Numbered from the stretch's first letter, positions 21,902 through 31,649 are shown. The stretch is 49,167 bases of DNA from Saccharopolyspora sp. NFXS83 (GCF_026241095.1 NZ_JAPFGB010000004.1:1-49167); one strand, 5' to 3'. Notes: generated from the sequence alone by a model not told the origin. Translations and numbers: made by a program.

Positions 21902-23341
21902 TCAGCGGGTGTCGCTACTGAGCACCGTGGTCGCGGCGATCTTCCAGCTCTCGCCGTCGCGGACCAGGGTGTAGCGGGTCTTCTCCGCCACGGTGCGGCC
22001 GTCGTCGAAGTCGTAGGTGATCGTGGCCAGCGCCGTGTTCGGGCCCTCCGTGGACACCCCGGAGGCCTGCACGCCGCGCACCGGTTCCCAGAACTCGCTG
22101 AACGCCTCGTACCCGCCCGCGTGGTTCGTCTGGTAATCCGGCGTGAGCTGCTGCCAGGCGACGGACAGGTTCCCCGGCATCGCCGCGTAGTACTCCGACA
22201 CCACAGCGTCCGGGGTCTGCGGCTGCGCCGGTGCCTCCGAGGCCGATGGTTCCTCCGGTGCGGGCGCCACCGGGCTCGGCTCGGGCCGGGGCTGCAGAGG
22301 CTGCGAGGCCGCGGGTCCAGACGCCGTGGGATCACCGGTGAGGTTGCCCGTCAGCACAGCCGCGATGACGCCTGCACCGACGACGAGCAGCGCGCCGACG
22401 AGGATCAGCCCGTACCGGCCGCGGTTGCCCGACGGCTCCGGCACCGGTTCCGGCGGAGGTGGGGCCTCCGGTCGCGCGGGCTTCGCGGGAGCAGGCACCG
22501 GCACCGCGGTGAACGACTCCGGCAGTTCCTTCCCATCGCTGACCGCGGCCAGCGCGCGCTGCGCCTCGTGCATCGTCGGGCGCTGCGCCGGTTCGGTCGC
22601 CAGCATCCGCAGCAGCACCGGTGTGAGCGCCTCCGCGTGCTCCGGAACGTCGAAGTCACCCGCGGCGACCCGGTGCAGCAGCGCGATCGAGTTGTCCCCC
22701 AGGCCGAACGGCGGGCGTCCCTCCAGCGCGGCGTAGATCGTGGAGCCCAGCGAGAAGACGTCGGTGTGGAAATCCGCCTTGCCGCCTTGCGCGACCTCCG
22801 GGGCCAGGTAAGCGGGAGTTCCCGCGAGCACACCGGTCGTGCTCGCGTCACCGAGCGCGCGGGAGATCCCGAAATCGGTGATCTTGGTGATGTCGTCGGC
22901 GACGAGGATGTTGCCCGGCTTCACGTCCCGGTGCACGATCCCCGCGTCGTGCGCGGCGGCCAGTGCGGACGCCACGTCGGCGCCGAGCTTCGCGACCTCG
23001 GCGACCGGCATCGTGCCGCGGTCGGCGAGCACCGCCTCCATGCTCCGCGACTCCAGGAACTCCATGATCAAGCAGGGGCGGCCGTCCTCCTCGACCACGT
23101 CGTAAACGGCGATCGCGTGCCGGTGCATCAACCTCGCGGTGATCCGGCCTTCACGAATCGCGCGCCGCTTCGCCGTTTGCACGTCCGCGTCGTTGAGCGA
23201 CTGGCGCAAGTGCAGTTCCTTCACCGCGACCGTGCGGTTGAGGCGCTCGTCGGAGGCCTTCCAGACCACGCCCATCGCGCCACTGCCCAGCCTCGACTCC
23301 ACCCGGTACCGCCCGGCGACCAGTCGATCCTGAGCGCTCAT
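21902..23341 (-). CDS. Membrane-anchored Ser/Thr protein kinase
   Basis: A 479-residue PknB-type receptor kinase. The cytosolic kinase domain (about 11-270) has the P-loop LGSGAMG, ATP-binding Lys41 in VAVKEL, catalytic HRDVKPGN at 137-144, DFG at 156-158, the activation loop with Thr/Ser residues and APE at 180-182. A Pro-rich linker (280-305) leads to one transmembrane helix (about 311-331), a Pro/Ser-rich stalk and a small extracellular domain (about 385-479) with an NTF2-like look (AAMPGNLSVAWQQLTPDYQ, then SWKIAATTVL). PASTA repeats are absent. ATG at 23341 has GGAGGAG. Ligand and targets unknown; it is not next to cell-division genes. Confidence 0.95.
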   Translation of the reverse strand: MSAQDRLVAGRYRVESRLGSGAMGVVWKASDERLNRTVAVKELHLRQSLNDADVQTAKRRAIREGRITARLMHRHAIAVYDVVEEDGRPCLIMEFLESRSMEAVLADRGTMPVAEVAKLGADVASALAAAHDAGIVHRDVKPGNILVADDITKITDFGISRALGDASTTGVLAGTPAYLAPEVAQGGKADFHTDVFSLGSTIYAALEGRPPFGLGDNSIALLHRVAAGDFDVPEHAEALTPVLLRMLATEPAQRPTMHEAQRALAAVSDGKELPESFTAVPVPAPAKPARPEAPPPPEPVPEPSGNRGRYGLILVGALLVVGAGVIAAVLTGNLTGDPTASGPAASQPLQPRPEPSPVAPAPEEPSASEAPAQPQTPDAVVSEYYAAMPGNLSVAWQQLTPDYQTNHAGGYEAFSEFWEPVRGVQASGVSTEGPNTALATITYDFDDGRTVAEKTRYTLVRDGESWKIAATTVLSSDTR

Positions 23342-23471
23342 GACACGACTCCTCCACACATTCCACTGCGATCACGTCACGATCGACTTTGCCAGGTCCG
23401 GAGGCGCCCGCGGGCACAGGGGTGGGGAATGCGAATTCACTCGGACGACTACTCCGCATGGCCCGAACAAG

Positions 23472-23497
23472 CGATGCGTTCGGCCGAACGAGCATCG
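23472..23497. promoter_or_regulatory. Large palindrome in the kinase-pheT gap
   Basis: CGTTCGGCCGAACG (23477-23490) is a perfect 14-bp palindrome extended by CGATGC (23472-23477) and GCATCG (23492-23497), with a one- to two-base bulge. The 299-bp gap (23342-23640) otherwise holds only the kinase promoter region and the pheT terminator; I see no gene in it. Confidence 0.4.
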
Positions 23498-23580
23498 ATC
23501 AGCGAAGGAATTCGACGCGGAACGCCCCATTCGATCCCGCATTCGCACGATCGGCGGCCACCGCTCACCTCGGGAGTGCA

Positions 23581-23626
23581 AAAGAAAAAACCGGGGCGTT
23601 CTTCCACTCAGGAAGAACGCCCCGGT
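23581..23626 (-). terminator. Rho-independent terminator of pheT
   Basis: A perfect 16-bp stem (23590-23605 with 23611-23626) and 5-nt loop; read on the minus strand it is followed by TTTTTTCTTT, the U-tract. It begins 15 bp after the pheT stop. A classical U-rich terminator like this is uncommon in high-G+C actinobacteria. Confidence 0.93.
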
Positions 23627-23640
23627 CGGTCGTCGCGATG

Positions 23641-26133
23641 TCAGGCGCGCAGTGCCGCTCCGAAGCGGGATTCGGCGGCCTGCAGCGCGGAATCGCGGGC
23701 CTCGGTCGCCTCCTCCTGCTTGAGGGTGCGGTCCGCGGCGCGGAACCGGAGCGCCAGCGCCAGCGACTTCTTGCCGTCGGCGAGCTGCTCGCCGGAGTAG
23801 ACGTCGAACAGCCGCACGTCCTCCAGCAGCTCGCCGCCACCGGAACGCACCACCTCGACGAGCTCCGCCGCAGGCACGGCCTTGTCCACGACCAGCGCCA
23901 CGTCCAGCAGCACCGGCGGGTACGACGAGATCGACGGCGCCGGGCGGGACTCCTCCAGCGGCAGCGCGTCCAGGTCGATCTCCATCGCGCAGGCGCGCTT
24001 CGGCAGGCCCAGTTCCTCGACGACCTTCGGGTGCAGCTCACCCGCGTGGCCGACGACGACATCGCCGACCTTCAGCTCGGCGCAACGGCCCGGGTGCCAC
24101 GGCAGCAGATCGCCCGCGGTCACCGTCAGCTCCACCCCGGCGGCCCGAGCCACCGTGCGAGCCGCCTCGACGGCGTCGGCCCAGCCCGCGTCGCGGCCCG
24201 GCCCCCACCAGCCTTGGCGCTCGCGCTTGCCGGCCAACACCACCGCGGCGTGCGTCGGCTGCGCGGGCAGCGCGGCCTGCAGCGCGGCGATCTCCGCGTC
24301 CGTGGGCCGCTGCGCGACCCCGACCTCCGGCATCGCGGGCGGCTGCTCGGCGGGCAGCACGACCTGTCCGATGTGGAACAGCGCCAGGTCGCGCTGGCCG
24401 CGGGACACGTTGCGCTGCAACGAATCCAGCAGGCCGGGCAGCAGGGTGGTCGCCAGCTGCGACCGGTCCGACTCCAGCGCGTTGAACAGCGACAGCGCGC
24501 GGCGACGCGGATCTTCCTCGCCGATGCCGAGCTTGGCCAGCACCTCGTCGCTGGTGAACGGGAACGGCAGCACCTCGACGTGGCCGTCCGCGGCCAGCGC
24601 CCGCGACACGGCGCGGCGGCGGCGCTGCGCGGCCGTGAGGCCCCGGCCGGGAGGCGCGGCGGGCAGCACCGACGGAATCGTGTGGTAGCCCTCCAGGCGC
24701 AGCACCTCCTCCACGAGGTCCGCGGCCTGCTTCAGGTCCGGGCGCCACGTCGGCGGGTGCGCGGTGACCAGGCCCACGCCCTCGTCCGAGGTGCCGACCT
24801 CGATGCGGCAACCGATCTGCGACAACCGGCGCGCGGTGATCCCGCGCTCGTAGGACACGCCCGCGATCTTGTCCGGCAGGGCCAGCGGCATCGTCACCGG
24901 AGCCGGAGCCAACGGCGAACCGACGTCCGTGCGGCCCTGCGCGATGCGGCCCTCGCCGTAGCGCACCAGCAGCTTCGCCGCGAGCTCCGCCGCCACCGGC
25001 GCGACCGCCGGGTCCACCGTGCGCTCGAAGCGCTTGCCTGCCTCGCTGGGCAGCTTGTGCCTGCGGATGGTGCGCGCGATGCTCGCCGGATCCCAGTTCG
25101 CCGCCTCCAGCAGCACGTCGTGGGTCTCCGCGCCGATCTCGGTGCTCGCGCCGCCCATCACGCCCGCCAAGCTGACCGGGCCGGACTCGTCGCAGATCAC
25201 GACGTCGTCCGGGTCCAGCTCGCGCTGCACGTCGTCGAGGGTGGTGAGCTTCTCGCCCTCCGCTGCGCGGCGGACCACCACGTCACCGGTGAGCTTCGAG
25301 GCGTCCCACGCGTGCAGCGGCTGTCCCAGCTCCAGCATCACGTAGTTCGTGACGTCCACCGACAGCGAGATCGACCGGATGCCCGCCAGCGCCAGCCTGC
25401 GCCGCATCCACCACGGCGTCGGCGCCGTCGGGTCGACCCCGGTCACGCGGCGGAACACGAACCGCGAGCACGCCGACTCATCGTCGATGCGCACCGCGCG
25501 CGACGCCCGCTCGTCCTCCGGGACGTGCATCGCGGCCGGGTCGCCGAACGGCACTTCCAGGGCGTTGGACAGCTCGCGGGCCAGGCCGCGCACGGAGAAG
25601 CAGTAACCGCGGTCCGGCGTGATCGCCAGCTCGATGACCGAATCGTCCAGGCCGACCAGCTCGGTGGCGTCCGAACCCGGATCGGCCACACCCGCGGGCA
25701 GCACCAGGATGCCGTCGTGGTCCTCGCCGATGCCCAGCTCCTTGGCCGAGCAGATCATGCCCTCGCTGACGCGGCCGTAGGTCTTGCGCGAGGCGATCTC
25801 GAAACCACCGGGCAGCACCGTGCCGGGCAGCGCCACGACGACCAGGTTGCCCTCGGAGAAGTTCGTCGCCCCGCACACGATGCCCTGCGTGGGCCGCTCG
25901 CCGTCCTCGGCGTCGCCGACCTCCACCCGGCAGAACCGGATGGGCTTCTTGAACCCCGTCAGCTCTTCGATCTCGGCCACACGACCGACCACCAGCGGGC
26001 CGCTCACCTGCGACAGGTGGGCGACCTCCTCGACCTCCAGCCCGATCCGGACGAAGGCCTCCGCCAGCGTGTCGGCAGTGGTGTCCGCGGGCAGCTCCAG
26101 ATGCTCGGCCAGCCAGGAAACCGGAATCCGCAC
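23641..26133 (-). CDS. pheT: Phenylalanyl-tRNA synthetase beta subunit
   Basis: Large subunit of the tetrameric alpha2beta2 enzyme that charges tRNA-Phe. The 830-residue protein has the usual order: B1 domain with MRIPVSWLAEHL, an EMAP/OB-like tRNA-binding domain (about 40-150, with GVCGATNF-type GIVCGATNF), the B3/B4 editing domain (LPLHAWD-like QPLHAWDASKL; VMGGASTEI), the B5 domain, the catalytic-like core, and a C-terminal anticodon-binding ferredoxin-like domain (PPVLLDVALVVDKAVPA; then KSLALALRFRAADRTL). GTG at 26133 has AAGGA upstream. It lies 36 bp after pheS and is followed by a strong terminator. Confidence 0.98.
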   Translation of the reverse strand: MRIPVSWLAEHLELPADTTADTLAEAFVRIGLEVEEVAHLSQVSGPLVVGRVAEIEELTGFKKPIRFCRVEVGDAEDGERPTQGIVCGATNFSEGNLVVVALPGTVLPGGFEIASRKTYGRVSEGMICSAKELGIGEDHDGILVLPAGVADPGSDATELVGLDDSVIELAITPDRGYCFSVRGLARELSNALEVPFGDPAAMHVPEDERASRAVRIDDESACSRFVFRRVTGVDPTAPTPWWMRRRLALAGIRSISLSVDVTNYVMLELGQPLHAWDASKLTGDVVVRRAAEGEKLTTLDDVQRELDPDDVVICDESGPVSLAGVMGGASTEIGAETHDVLLEAANWDPASIARTIRRHKLPSEAGKRFERTVDPAVAPVAAELAAKLLVRYGEGRIAQGRTDVGSPLAPAPVTMPLALPDKIAGVSYERGITARRLSQIGCRIEVGTSDEGVGLVTAHPPTWRPDLKQAADLVEEVLRLEGYHTIPSVLPAAPPGRGLTAAQRRRRAVSRALAADGHVEVLPFPFTSDEVLAKLGIGEEDPRRRALSLFNALESDRSQLATTLLPGLLDSLQRNVSRGQRDLALFHIGQVVLPAEQPPAMPEVGVAQRPTDAEIAALQAALPAQPTHAAVVLAGKRERQGWWGPGRDAGWADAVEAARTVARAAGVELTVTAGDLLPWHPGRCAELKVGDVVVGHAGELHPKVVEELGLPKRACAMEIDLDALPLEESRPAPSISSYPPVLLDVALVVDKAVPAAELVEVVRSGGGELLEDVRLFDVYSGEQLADGKKSLALALRFRAADRTLKQEEATEARDSALQAAESRFGAALRA

Positions 26134-26169
26134 TTGCTCAGGTCCTTCTCTCTCGCAGCGGGACGGGGA

Positions 26170-27450
<1,281 letters not shown>

Positions 27451-27477
27451 TCACCGGTCCGAGGACGGCTGCGATGA

Positions 27478-28269
27478 CTATCCGTGATGGCGCTGGGCCC
27501 GTGCGGAGGCGTACAGGCAGACCGCGGCGGCGGTGGCCAGGTTCAGGCTCTCCGCCCCGCCGTAGATCGGCACCCGCAGCGTCGCGTCCAGTTCGGCGAG
27601 CACGTCCTCCGGCAGGCCGTGGGCTTCGCTGCCGAACACCCACGCCGTCGGACCGGCCAGTTCGCCGCGCACCGACGCCGAATCGAGGTCGTCGGAGGCG
27701 TAGCCGTCCGCGCCGACCAGCCGCAGGCCCGCCTCCCGGCAGGCTGCGAGCACTCCGAGCGCGTCCCGGTCCCGCGCCACCGGCAGGTGGAACAGGCTGC
27801 CCGTCGACGCGCGCACCGCCTTGCCGTTGTACGGGTCGACGGTGTCACCGGCGAACAGCACCGCACCCGCGCCCGCGGCGTCGGCGACCCGCACGACGGT
27901 GCCCGCGTTGCCCGGATCCGCCACGCCCAGCAGCACCGCCACCAGCGGCGGCCGGGATGCTAGCGCCTCGGCGGGCGTGGTGGCCGGCAGTTCGCACTGC
28001 GCCACCAGGCCCTGCGGGGTGACCGTCTCCGACAGCGAGGCCGCAGCCCGATCCGTCACGACGTGCACCGGAACGCCCACCTCGGCGAGCTTCGCGGCCT
28101 GCTCCTCGGTGGCGAACAGCGACCGCACCCGCACCCGGCCCGCGGTGTGCGCGGCCAGCGCCTCACCGACCGCCTGCGAACCCTCGGCGAGGAACTCGCC
28201 CGCGCGGTCCCGCCCGGCGCGGCGAGTGAGCTTGCGCGCAACAACGACCCGAGACGAACGCTCCGTCAA
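27478..28269 (-). CDS. SpoU/TrmH-family 2'-O-methyltransferase
   Basis: Methylates a ribose 2'-OH in rRNA or tRNA using AdoMet. The 263-residue SPOUT protein has an N-terminal RNA-substrate-binding domain (about 1-100, with VVVARKLTRRAGRDRAGEFLAEG) and the knotted catalytic domain with GVADPGNAGTVVR (motif 1), WVFGSEAHGLPED (motif 2) and VPIYGGAESLNLATAAAV (motif 3, the AdoMet knot). The start appears to be TTG at 28269; no ATG or GTG is available at the right place and no clear Shine-Dalgarno is seen, so the start is less certain. It follows rplT by 44 bp, its common actinobacterial position between rplT and pheS. Confidence 0.93.
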   Translation of the reverse strand: MTERSSRVVVARKLTRRAGRDRAGEFLAEGSQAVGEALAAHTAGRVRVRSLFATEEQAAKLAEVGVPVHVVTDRAAASLSETVTPQGLVAQCELPATTPAEALASRPPLVAVLLGVADPGNAGTVVRVADAAGAGAVLFAGDTVDPYNGKAVRASTGSLFHLPVARDRDALGVLAACREAGLRLVGADGYASDDLDSASVRGELAGPTAWVFGSEAHGLPEDVLAELDATLRVPIYGGAESLNLATAAAVCLYASARAQRHHG

Positions 28270-28313
28270 CGGAGGCGTCTCGGGTCGCTGAGGCTCGTGC
28301 GTGCCCTCGGTGA

Positions 28314-28682
28314 TCAGGCCGCACCTTCCGGCAGGTGCTGCTTGGCGACGTCCACCAGGGCGGTGAAGGCCTGCGGGTCGCGCACCGCGAGGTCCGCCAG
28401 GATCTTGCGGTCCACCTCGACCTCAGCGGCCTTCAGGCCCTGCACGAAGCGGTTGTAGCTCAGACCGTTCTGCCGGGTCGCCGCGTTGATGCGGGTGATC
28501 CACAGCTTCCGGAAGTCACCCTTGCGGGCACGCCGGTCGCGGTAGGCGTAGACGTTCGAGTGGAGCGTCTGCTCCTTGGCCTTGCGGTACAGCCGGGAGC
28601 GCTGACCGCGGTAACCGCTGGCCTGCTCGAGAATGCTGCGGCGCTTCTTCTGGGCGTTCACTGCCCGCTTGACGCGTGCCAC
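28314..28682 (-). CDS. rplT: 50S ribosomal protein L20
   Basis: Early assembly protein of the large subunit that binds 23S rRNA. The 122-residue protein begins [19 protein letters not shown] and has the family's [33 protein letters not shown] and GLSYNRF motifs in order. GTG at 28682 has ACAGGA upstream. Third gene of the infC-rpmI-rplT cluster. In other bacteria L20 can autoregulate this operon; here I see structured RNA upstream of rpmI (28996-29182) that could be a site. Confidence 0.98.
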   Translation of the reverse strand: MARVKRAVNAQKKRRSILEQASGYRGQRSRLYRKAKEQTLHSNVYAYRDRRARKGDFRKLWITRINAATRQNGLSYNRFVQGLKAAEVEVDRKILADLAVRDPQAFTALVDVAKQHLPEGAA

Positions 28683-28800
28683 GGGTCCGTCCTGTCGATC
28701 TCATCGGGGGCGGCGGGACCGCCCTGGGGGGCTGGGAGCGCTGGGGAGCACGTGCACCGGCGGGTCCGCCCGCGAGGGGGCGTCGCGCAGGTGCGGCGGC

Positions 28801-28995
28801 TCAGCGGCCCAGGAGCTTCTTGATGCGCTTGACGTCGTTCTTGGCGACCTCTTCGGTGCCCTCCAGGCGACGGGTCACCCGGCTGGACTTCTTCTCCAGG
28901 ATGTGGCGACGGCCCGCCTGCTCGCGACGCAGCTTGCCACTGCCGGTGACCCGGAAGCGCTTCGCGGTCCCGCTGTGGGTCTTGTTCTTCGGCAT
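28801..28995 (-). CDS. rpmI: 50S ribosomal protein L35
   Basis: A 64-residue basic protein of the large subunit: [20 protein letters not shown] followed by [18 protein letters not shown] and a Lys-rich C terminus ending IKKLLGR, standard for L35. ATG at 28995 has AAGGA 7 nt upstream. It lies between infC and rplT with intergenic gaps of 187 and 118 bp that hold hairpins but no other gene. Confidence 0.98.
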   Translation of the reverse strand: MPKNKTHSGTAKRFRVTGSGKLRREQAGRRHILEKKSSRVTRRLEGTEEVAKNDVKRIKKLLGR

Positions 28996-29182
28996 CTCTC
29001 AATCCTTCTCATACGGGGTCCGCCGCGGCTGGGAACTCCACGGCGGACCTGATCGGCCCGTTGCCCGACCGGGCTCTCCGACCGGTCGGCCTTGCACCCG
29101 ACCGGCGCCGGCGCCCGACCATCGCATCGTGGCGCCGCCCCCGGCGCAGTGGCCGGGCGGCTACCGATGCGTTCCGGTGGCC
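28996..29182 (-). promoter_or_regulatory. Structured infC-rpmI spacer, possible ribosomal-protein leader
   Basis: The 187-bp spacer is rich in hairpins: GGTCCGCCG (29017-29025) pairs with CGGCGGACC (29041-29049) around a 15-nt loop just upstream of the rpmI Shine-Dalgarno, and CCGACCGGTCGG (29078-29089) is a perfect 12-bp palindrome. It could be a partial terminator after infC, a promoter-bearing gap, or a site for L20 autoregulation. Confidence 0.4.
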
Positions 29183-29722
29183 TTACGCGGTCGCCTTCGG
29201 CTTCGTCTTGTTCGTCTTGTGCGGCGCCAGGACCATGATCATGTTACGGCCGTCCTGCTTCGGGTTGGCCTCGATGAACCCCAGTTCGGCGACGTCGTCG
29301 GCCAGCCGCTGCAACAGACGAAAGCCCAGCTCGGGACGCGACTGCTCACGACCGCGGAACATGATCGTCACCTTGACCTTGTGACCCTGACCGAGGAAGC
29401 GGGTGACGTGACCCTTCTTCGTCTCGTAGTCGTGCGGGTCGATCTTCGGCCGGAGCTTCTGCTCCTTGATGACGGTCTGCTGCTGGTTGCGGCGCGATTC
29501 GCGAGCCTTCTGCGCACTCTCGTACTTGAACTTGCCGTAGTCCATGAGCTTGCAGACCGGCGGGCGCGCCTGCGGGGCGACCTCGACAAGGTCCAGATCC
29601 GCTTCCTGCGCCAGGCGGAGCGCGTCCTCGATGCGGACGATGCCGACCTGTTCGCCGTTCGGTCCGACCAAGCGGACTTCGGGCACGCGGATGCGGTCGT
29701 TGATGCGCGTCTCCGTGCTGAT
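29183..29722 (-). CDS. infC: Translation initiation factor IF-3, starting at AUC
   Basis: Binds the 30S subunit and selects the correct start codon. The 179-residue product has the IF3-N domain ([19 protein letters not shown]..., about 1-75), the long linker helix ([31 protein letters not shown]) and the IF3-C domain (about 90-170). GTG at 29686 is a possible start but would remove the conserved N-terminal 12 residues. The frame extends to ATC at 29722, preceded by GAGGAGG (29727-29733) at 4 nt, followed by [11 protein letters not shown], the family's N terminus. IF3 genes commonly use non-AUG starts (AUU, AUC) for autoregulation, so I annotate AUC. Downstream of this in the cluster are rpmI and rplT. 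Confidence 0.95.
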   Translation of the reverse strand: MSTETRINDRIRVPEVRLVGPNGEQVGIVRIEDALRLAQEADLDLVEVAPQARPPVCKLMDYGKFKYESAQKARESRRNQQQTVIKEQKLRPKIDPHDYETKKGHVTRFLGQGHKVKVTIMFRGREQSRPELGFRLLQRLADDVAELGFIEANPKQDGRNMIMVLAPHKTNKTKPKATA

Positions 29723-30003
29723 GGGGCCTCCTCGGTTCGATGCTTCGGTCTTTCTGCAAGCCTCGGCGCGTGAAGCTCTGCCCCTGGACGTGCAGTAGTC
29801 CCACGCATTCCGGATTCCCGGAAGCGCGAGACCCTACTCCTACCGATCGAACCGGTACCGCAATACCGCTCATGCCACCGGCGCGGTGCGCCGATGTGAC
29901 CGGGACCCGGCGGCCTGAGAGTCGGCTGCACGGGTGGGAGCGGGGCTCCACTTTGCCGCCCCCGACTAAGCAGGGGCTGGTCGCTCATGTCAGGGTACCA
30001 GCC

Positions 30004-30420
30004 GTGAACGAACCGCAGTCGACCCCGCCCTCCGACGGCATCCCGGACGGATCGCAGGAGTTCAAGTCGAGCTTCGCCGCCGAGGCGGACACCGATCTCA
30101 ACGTCCGCGAGCTGGTGGATGTTCCCAGCGTCGAGGTGATCAGCCGCGCCGCGGTGATGCTGATGTCCTCCGCCGCGGAGAAGCTCGGCCTGGGCGACGA
30201 AGACCCGGACAACGCGCCTAGCCGGGACCTCGACGAGGCGCGGCGCCTGATCACCGCGCTCGCCGGCCTGGTCACGGCGTCGGTGGAGTACCTGGGGCTG
30301 CACGCCGCGCCGATCCGGGACGGGCTGCAGAGCCTGCAGCGCGCGTTCCGCGAAGCGAGCGCCGTGCCCGACGCACCGGGCCAAGGCCCCGGCGAGAAGT
30401 ACACCGGGCCGGTGCACTGA
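30004..30420 (+). CDS. DUF1844 protein
   Basis: A 138-residue soluble protein with the DUF1844 core VEVISRAAVMLMSSAAEKLGL (about residues 41-60) and DLDEARRLITALAGLVTASVEYLG after it. It is a conserved neighbour of infC in actinobacteria, function unknown. GTG at 30004 is the first in-frame start compatible with the conserved region; a nearby ATG at 29987 is out of frame with a quick stop. The 281-bp infC-DUF1844 gap (29723-30003) carries promoters in both directions by position, but no convincing -35/-10 pair and no gene. Confidence 0.9.
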   Translation: MNEPQSTPPSDGIPDGSQEFKSSFAAEADTDLNVRELVDVPSVEVISRAAVMLMSSAAEKLGLGDEDPDNAPSRDLDEARRLITALAGLVTASVEYLGLHAAPIRDGLQSLQRAFREASAVPDAPGQGPGEKYTGPVH

Positions 30421-30444
30421 CCCGGTCCCGCCGCTCGCGGTCGC

Positions 30445-30975
30445 TCAGTCGCCGCCGTAGTACGGGTGGGTGAGCCGGTCGCGTTCCTCGACGAGGCCGC
30501 GGACGCGTTCCTTGGTGTGACCGGTGACGGCGTCCCGGACCGCCTCACCGACCGCTTCCCGCGCGGAGAAGCGGACCGCGGTCTCGTCGTCGGCGTCGTG
30601 GTCCAGCCACAACGACACGAAGACCATCGTCTCCTGGTCGGCTTCCAGCAGGCCGTCGGCCACCGAGTCCAGCACGCCTTGCGCGACGCCGACCTGGCTC
30701 GCCCCGAAGACCAGCGCCGCGGTCCGCCCCGAGGCCGCGACCTCGTGCCCGACCAGCAACGTCGGCGGCTGCACCGCCGTGCAGGAATCGCGGTCCTCGC
30801 CGACCGAGACCAGGATCGGCGCGAGCCGCTCGGTCGGGACCGTGAGCGTGGTCAGCAGCCCGGCGGCGGTGGTGCCGCCACGGCGGGCGAGCACCACGAT
30901 CACCCGGCATCCGTTGGGTTTGCGTCCGCCCCAGCCTTGCGCGAGCCGGCCGTCGAGGTCGCCGAACGTGGTCAT
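30445..30975 (-). CDS. Divergent formaldehyde-activating-enzyme (Fae) homologue
   Basis: A 176-residue protein that matches the Fae family in length and along most of its C-terminal half: LVFGASQVGVAQGVLDSVADG (88-108) corresponds to Fae's MFGPAQxGVAxAVxDAVAxG, the FVSLWLDHDADDETAV stretch to its FIHWEA..DD region, and the end EERDRLTHPYYG to Fae's EQRKSATHPF. Fae condenses formaldehyde with tetrahydromethanopterin using a near-N-terminal His in an EVAHIDL motif; by alignment that position is Arg24 here (NGCRVIVV). So the fold is supported but formaldehyde activation is doubtful. ATG at 30975 has AAGGAGGG. It is downstream of ridA on the same strand, with a hairpin and possible promoter between. 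Confidence 0.75.
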   Translation of the reverse strand: MTTFGDLDGRLAQGWGGRKPNGCRVIVVLARRGGTTAAGLLTTLTVPTERLAPILVSVGEDRDSCTAVQPPTLLVGHEVAASGRTAALVFGASQVGVAQGVLDSVADGLLEADQETMVFVSLWLDHDADDETAVRFSAREAVGEAVRDAVTGHTKERVRGLVEERDRLTHPYYGGD

Positions 30976-31034
30976 GCACGCCCTCCTTGGCTGCCGCGCC
31001 GGGCGGGCCGGGCGGACCGGGGTGACTGATCGAC

Positions 31035-31077
31035 ACCTTCCGAGCACCGCACCCGCTTGTCAAGGTCGGGTGCGGTG
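31035..31077 (-). promoter_or_regulatory. Hairpin with TTGACA in its loop, upstream of the Fae-like gene
   Basis: CACCGCACCCG (31045-31055) and CGGGTGCGGTG (31067-31077) form a perfect 11-bp stem. The loop, read on the minus strand, contains TTGACA (31058-31063), and 17 nt further is GAAGGT (31035-31040). It could be the ridA terminator, the promoter of the Fae-like gene, or both. Confidence 0.45.
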
Positions 31078-31183
31078 AGCGGTCGACCGGCCGCGACCGG
31101 CCCACCGCGCACCGCACCGGACTTCAGCGCGACTGGTCCCCGGAACGGAGCAACCTGCGACGACGGGCACCGGCCGCCGGGCG

Positions 31184-31573
31184 TCAGTCGCCGAGGACCG
31201 CGAGCGCGTCGATCTCCACGAGCAGGCCCGCGGGCAGGCCGACGTAGACGGTGGTGCGGGCCGGGTAGGGCTCGCCGACCACGCGGGCGTAGGTCTCGTT
31301 CATCTCCGCGAACTGCGAGACGTCGGTGAGGTACACGCGCAGCATCAGCACGTCCTCCAGCCCGGCGCCTGCGGCTTCGAGCACGGCGATGACGTTGCGC
31401 AGCGCGCGCTCGGTCTGCTCGGGGACGCCGCCCGCGACGAGCTCACCGGTGGCGGGGTCGACCGGGGTCTGCCCGGAGACCTGCACGACGTTGCCCTTGC
31501 GCACGCCGGGCGAGAGCGGGATGTGCGGCGGCGGGGTCGGGGCGTCGCTGCTCGTGATGATGGTCCTGGGCAT
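31184..31573 (-). CDS. ridA: RidA-family imine deaminase
   Basis: Hydrolyses reactive enamine/imine intermediates released by PLP dehydratases and amino-acid oxidases. The 129-residue protein has the family features KGNVVQVSGQTPVDPATGELV and the active-site Arg106 in ARTTVYV, with Glu120. ATG at 31573 has GGAGGAACC upstream. It is divergent from the D-serine-dehydratase-like gene at 31723, whose product would generate exactly the imines RidA removes; that supports a joint D-amino-acid pathway. Confidence 0.92.
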   Translation of the reverse strand: MPRTIITSSDAPTPPPHIPLSPGVRKGNVVQVSGQTPVDPATGELVAGGVPEQTERALRNVIAVLEAAGAGLEDVLMLRVYLTDVSQFAEMNETYARVVGEPYPARTTVYVGLPAGLLVEIDALAVLGD

Positions 31574-31649
31574 GGTTCCTCCTGCGCTTCGGCGGTTTCT
31601 CGGTGCGGGTGGCCGGGCCTGGGCGGAGCTCGGGGCGACGCCGGAAGAT

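Noticed and set aside
20726-23800. A 1024-codon plus-strand frame over the kinase
   Set aside because: It is the shadow of the serine/threonine kinase and neighbours; only the segment over 21386-21451 is meaningful, as the displaced frame of the DinB-like gene.
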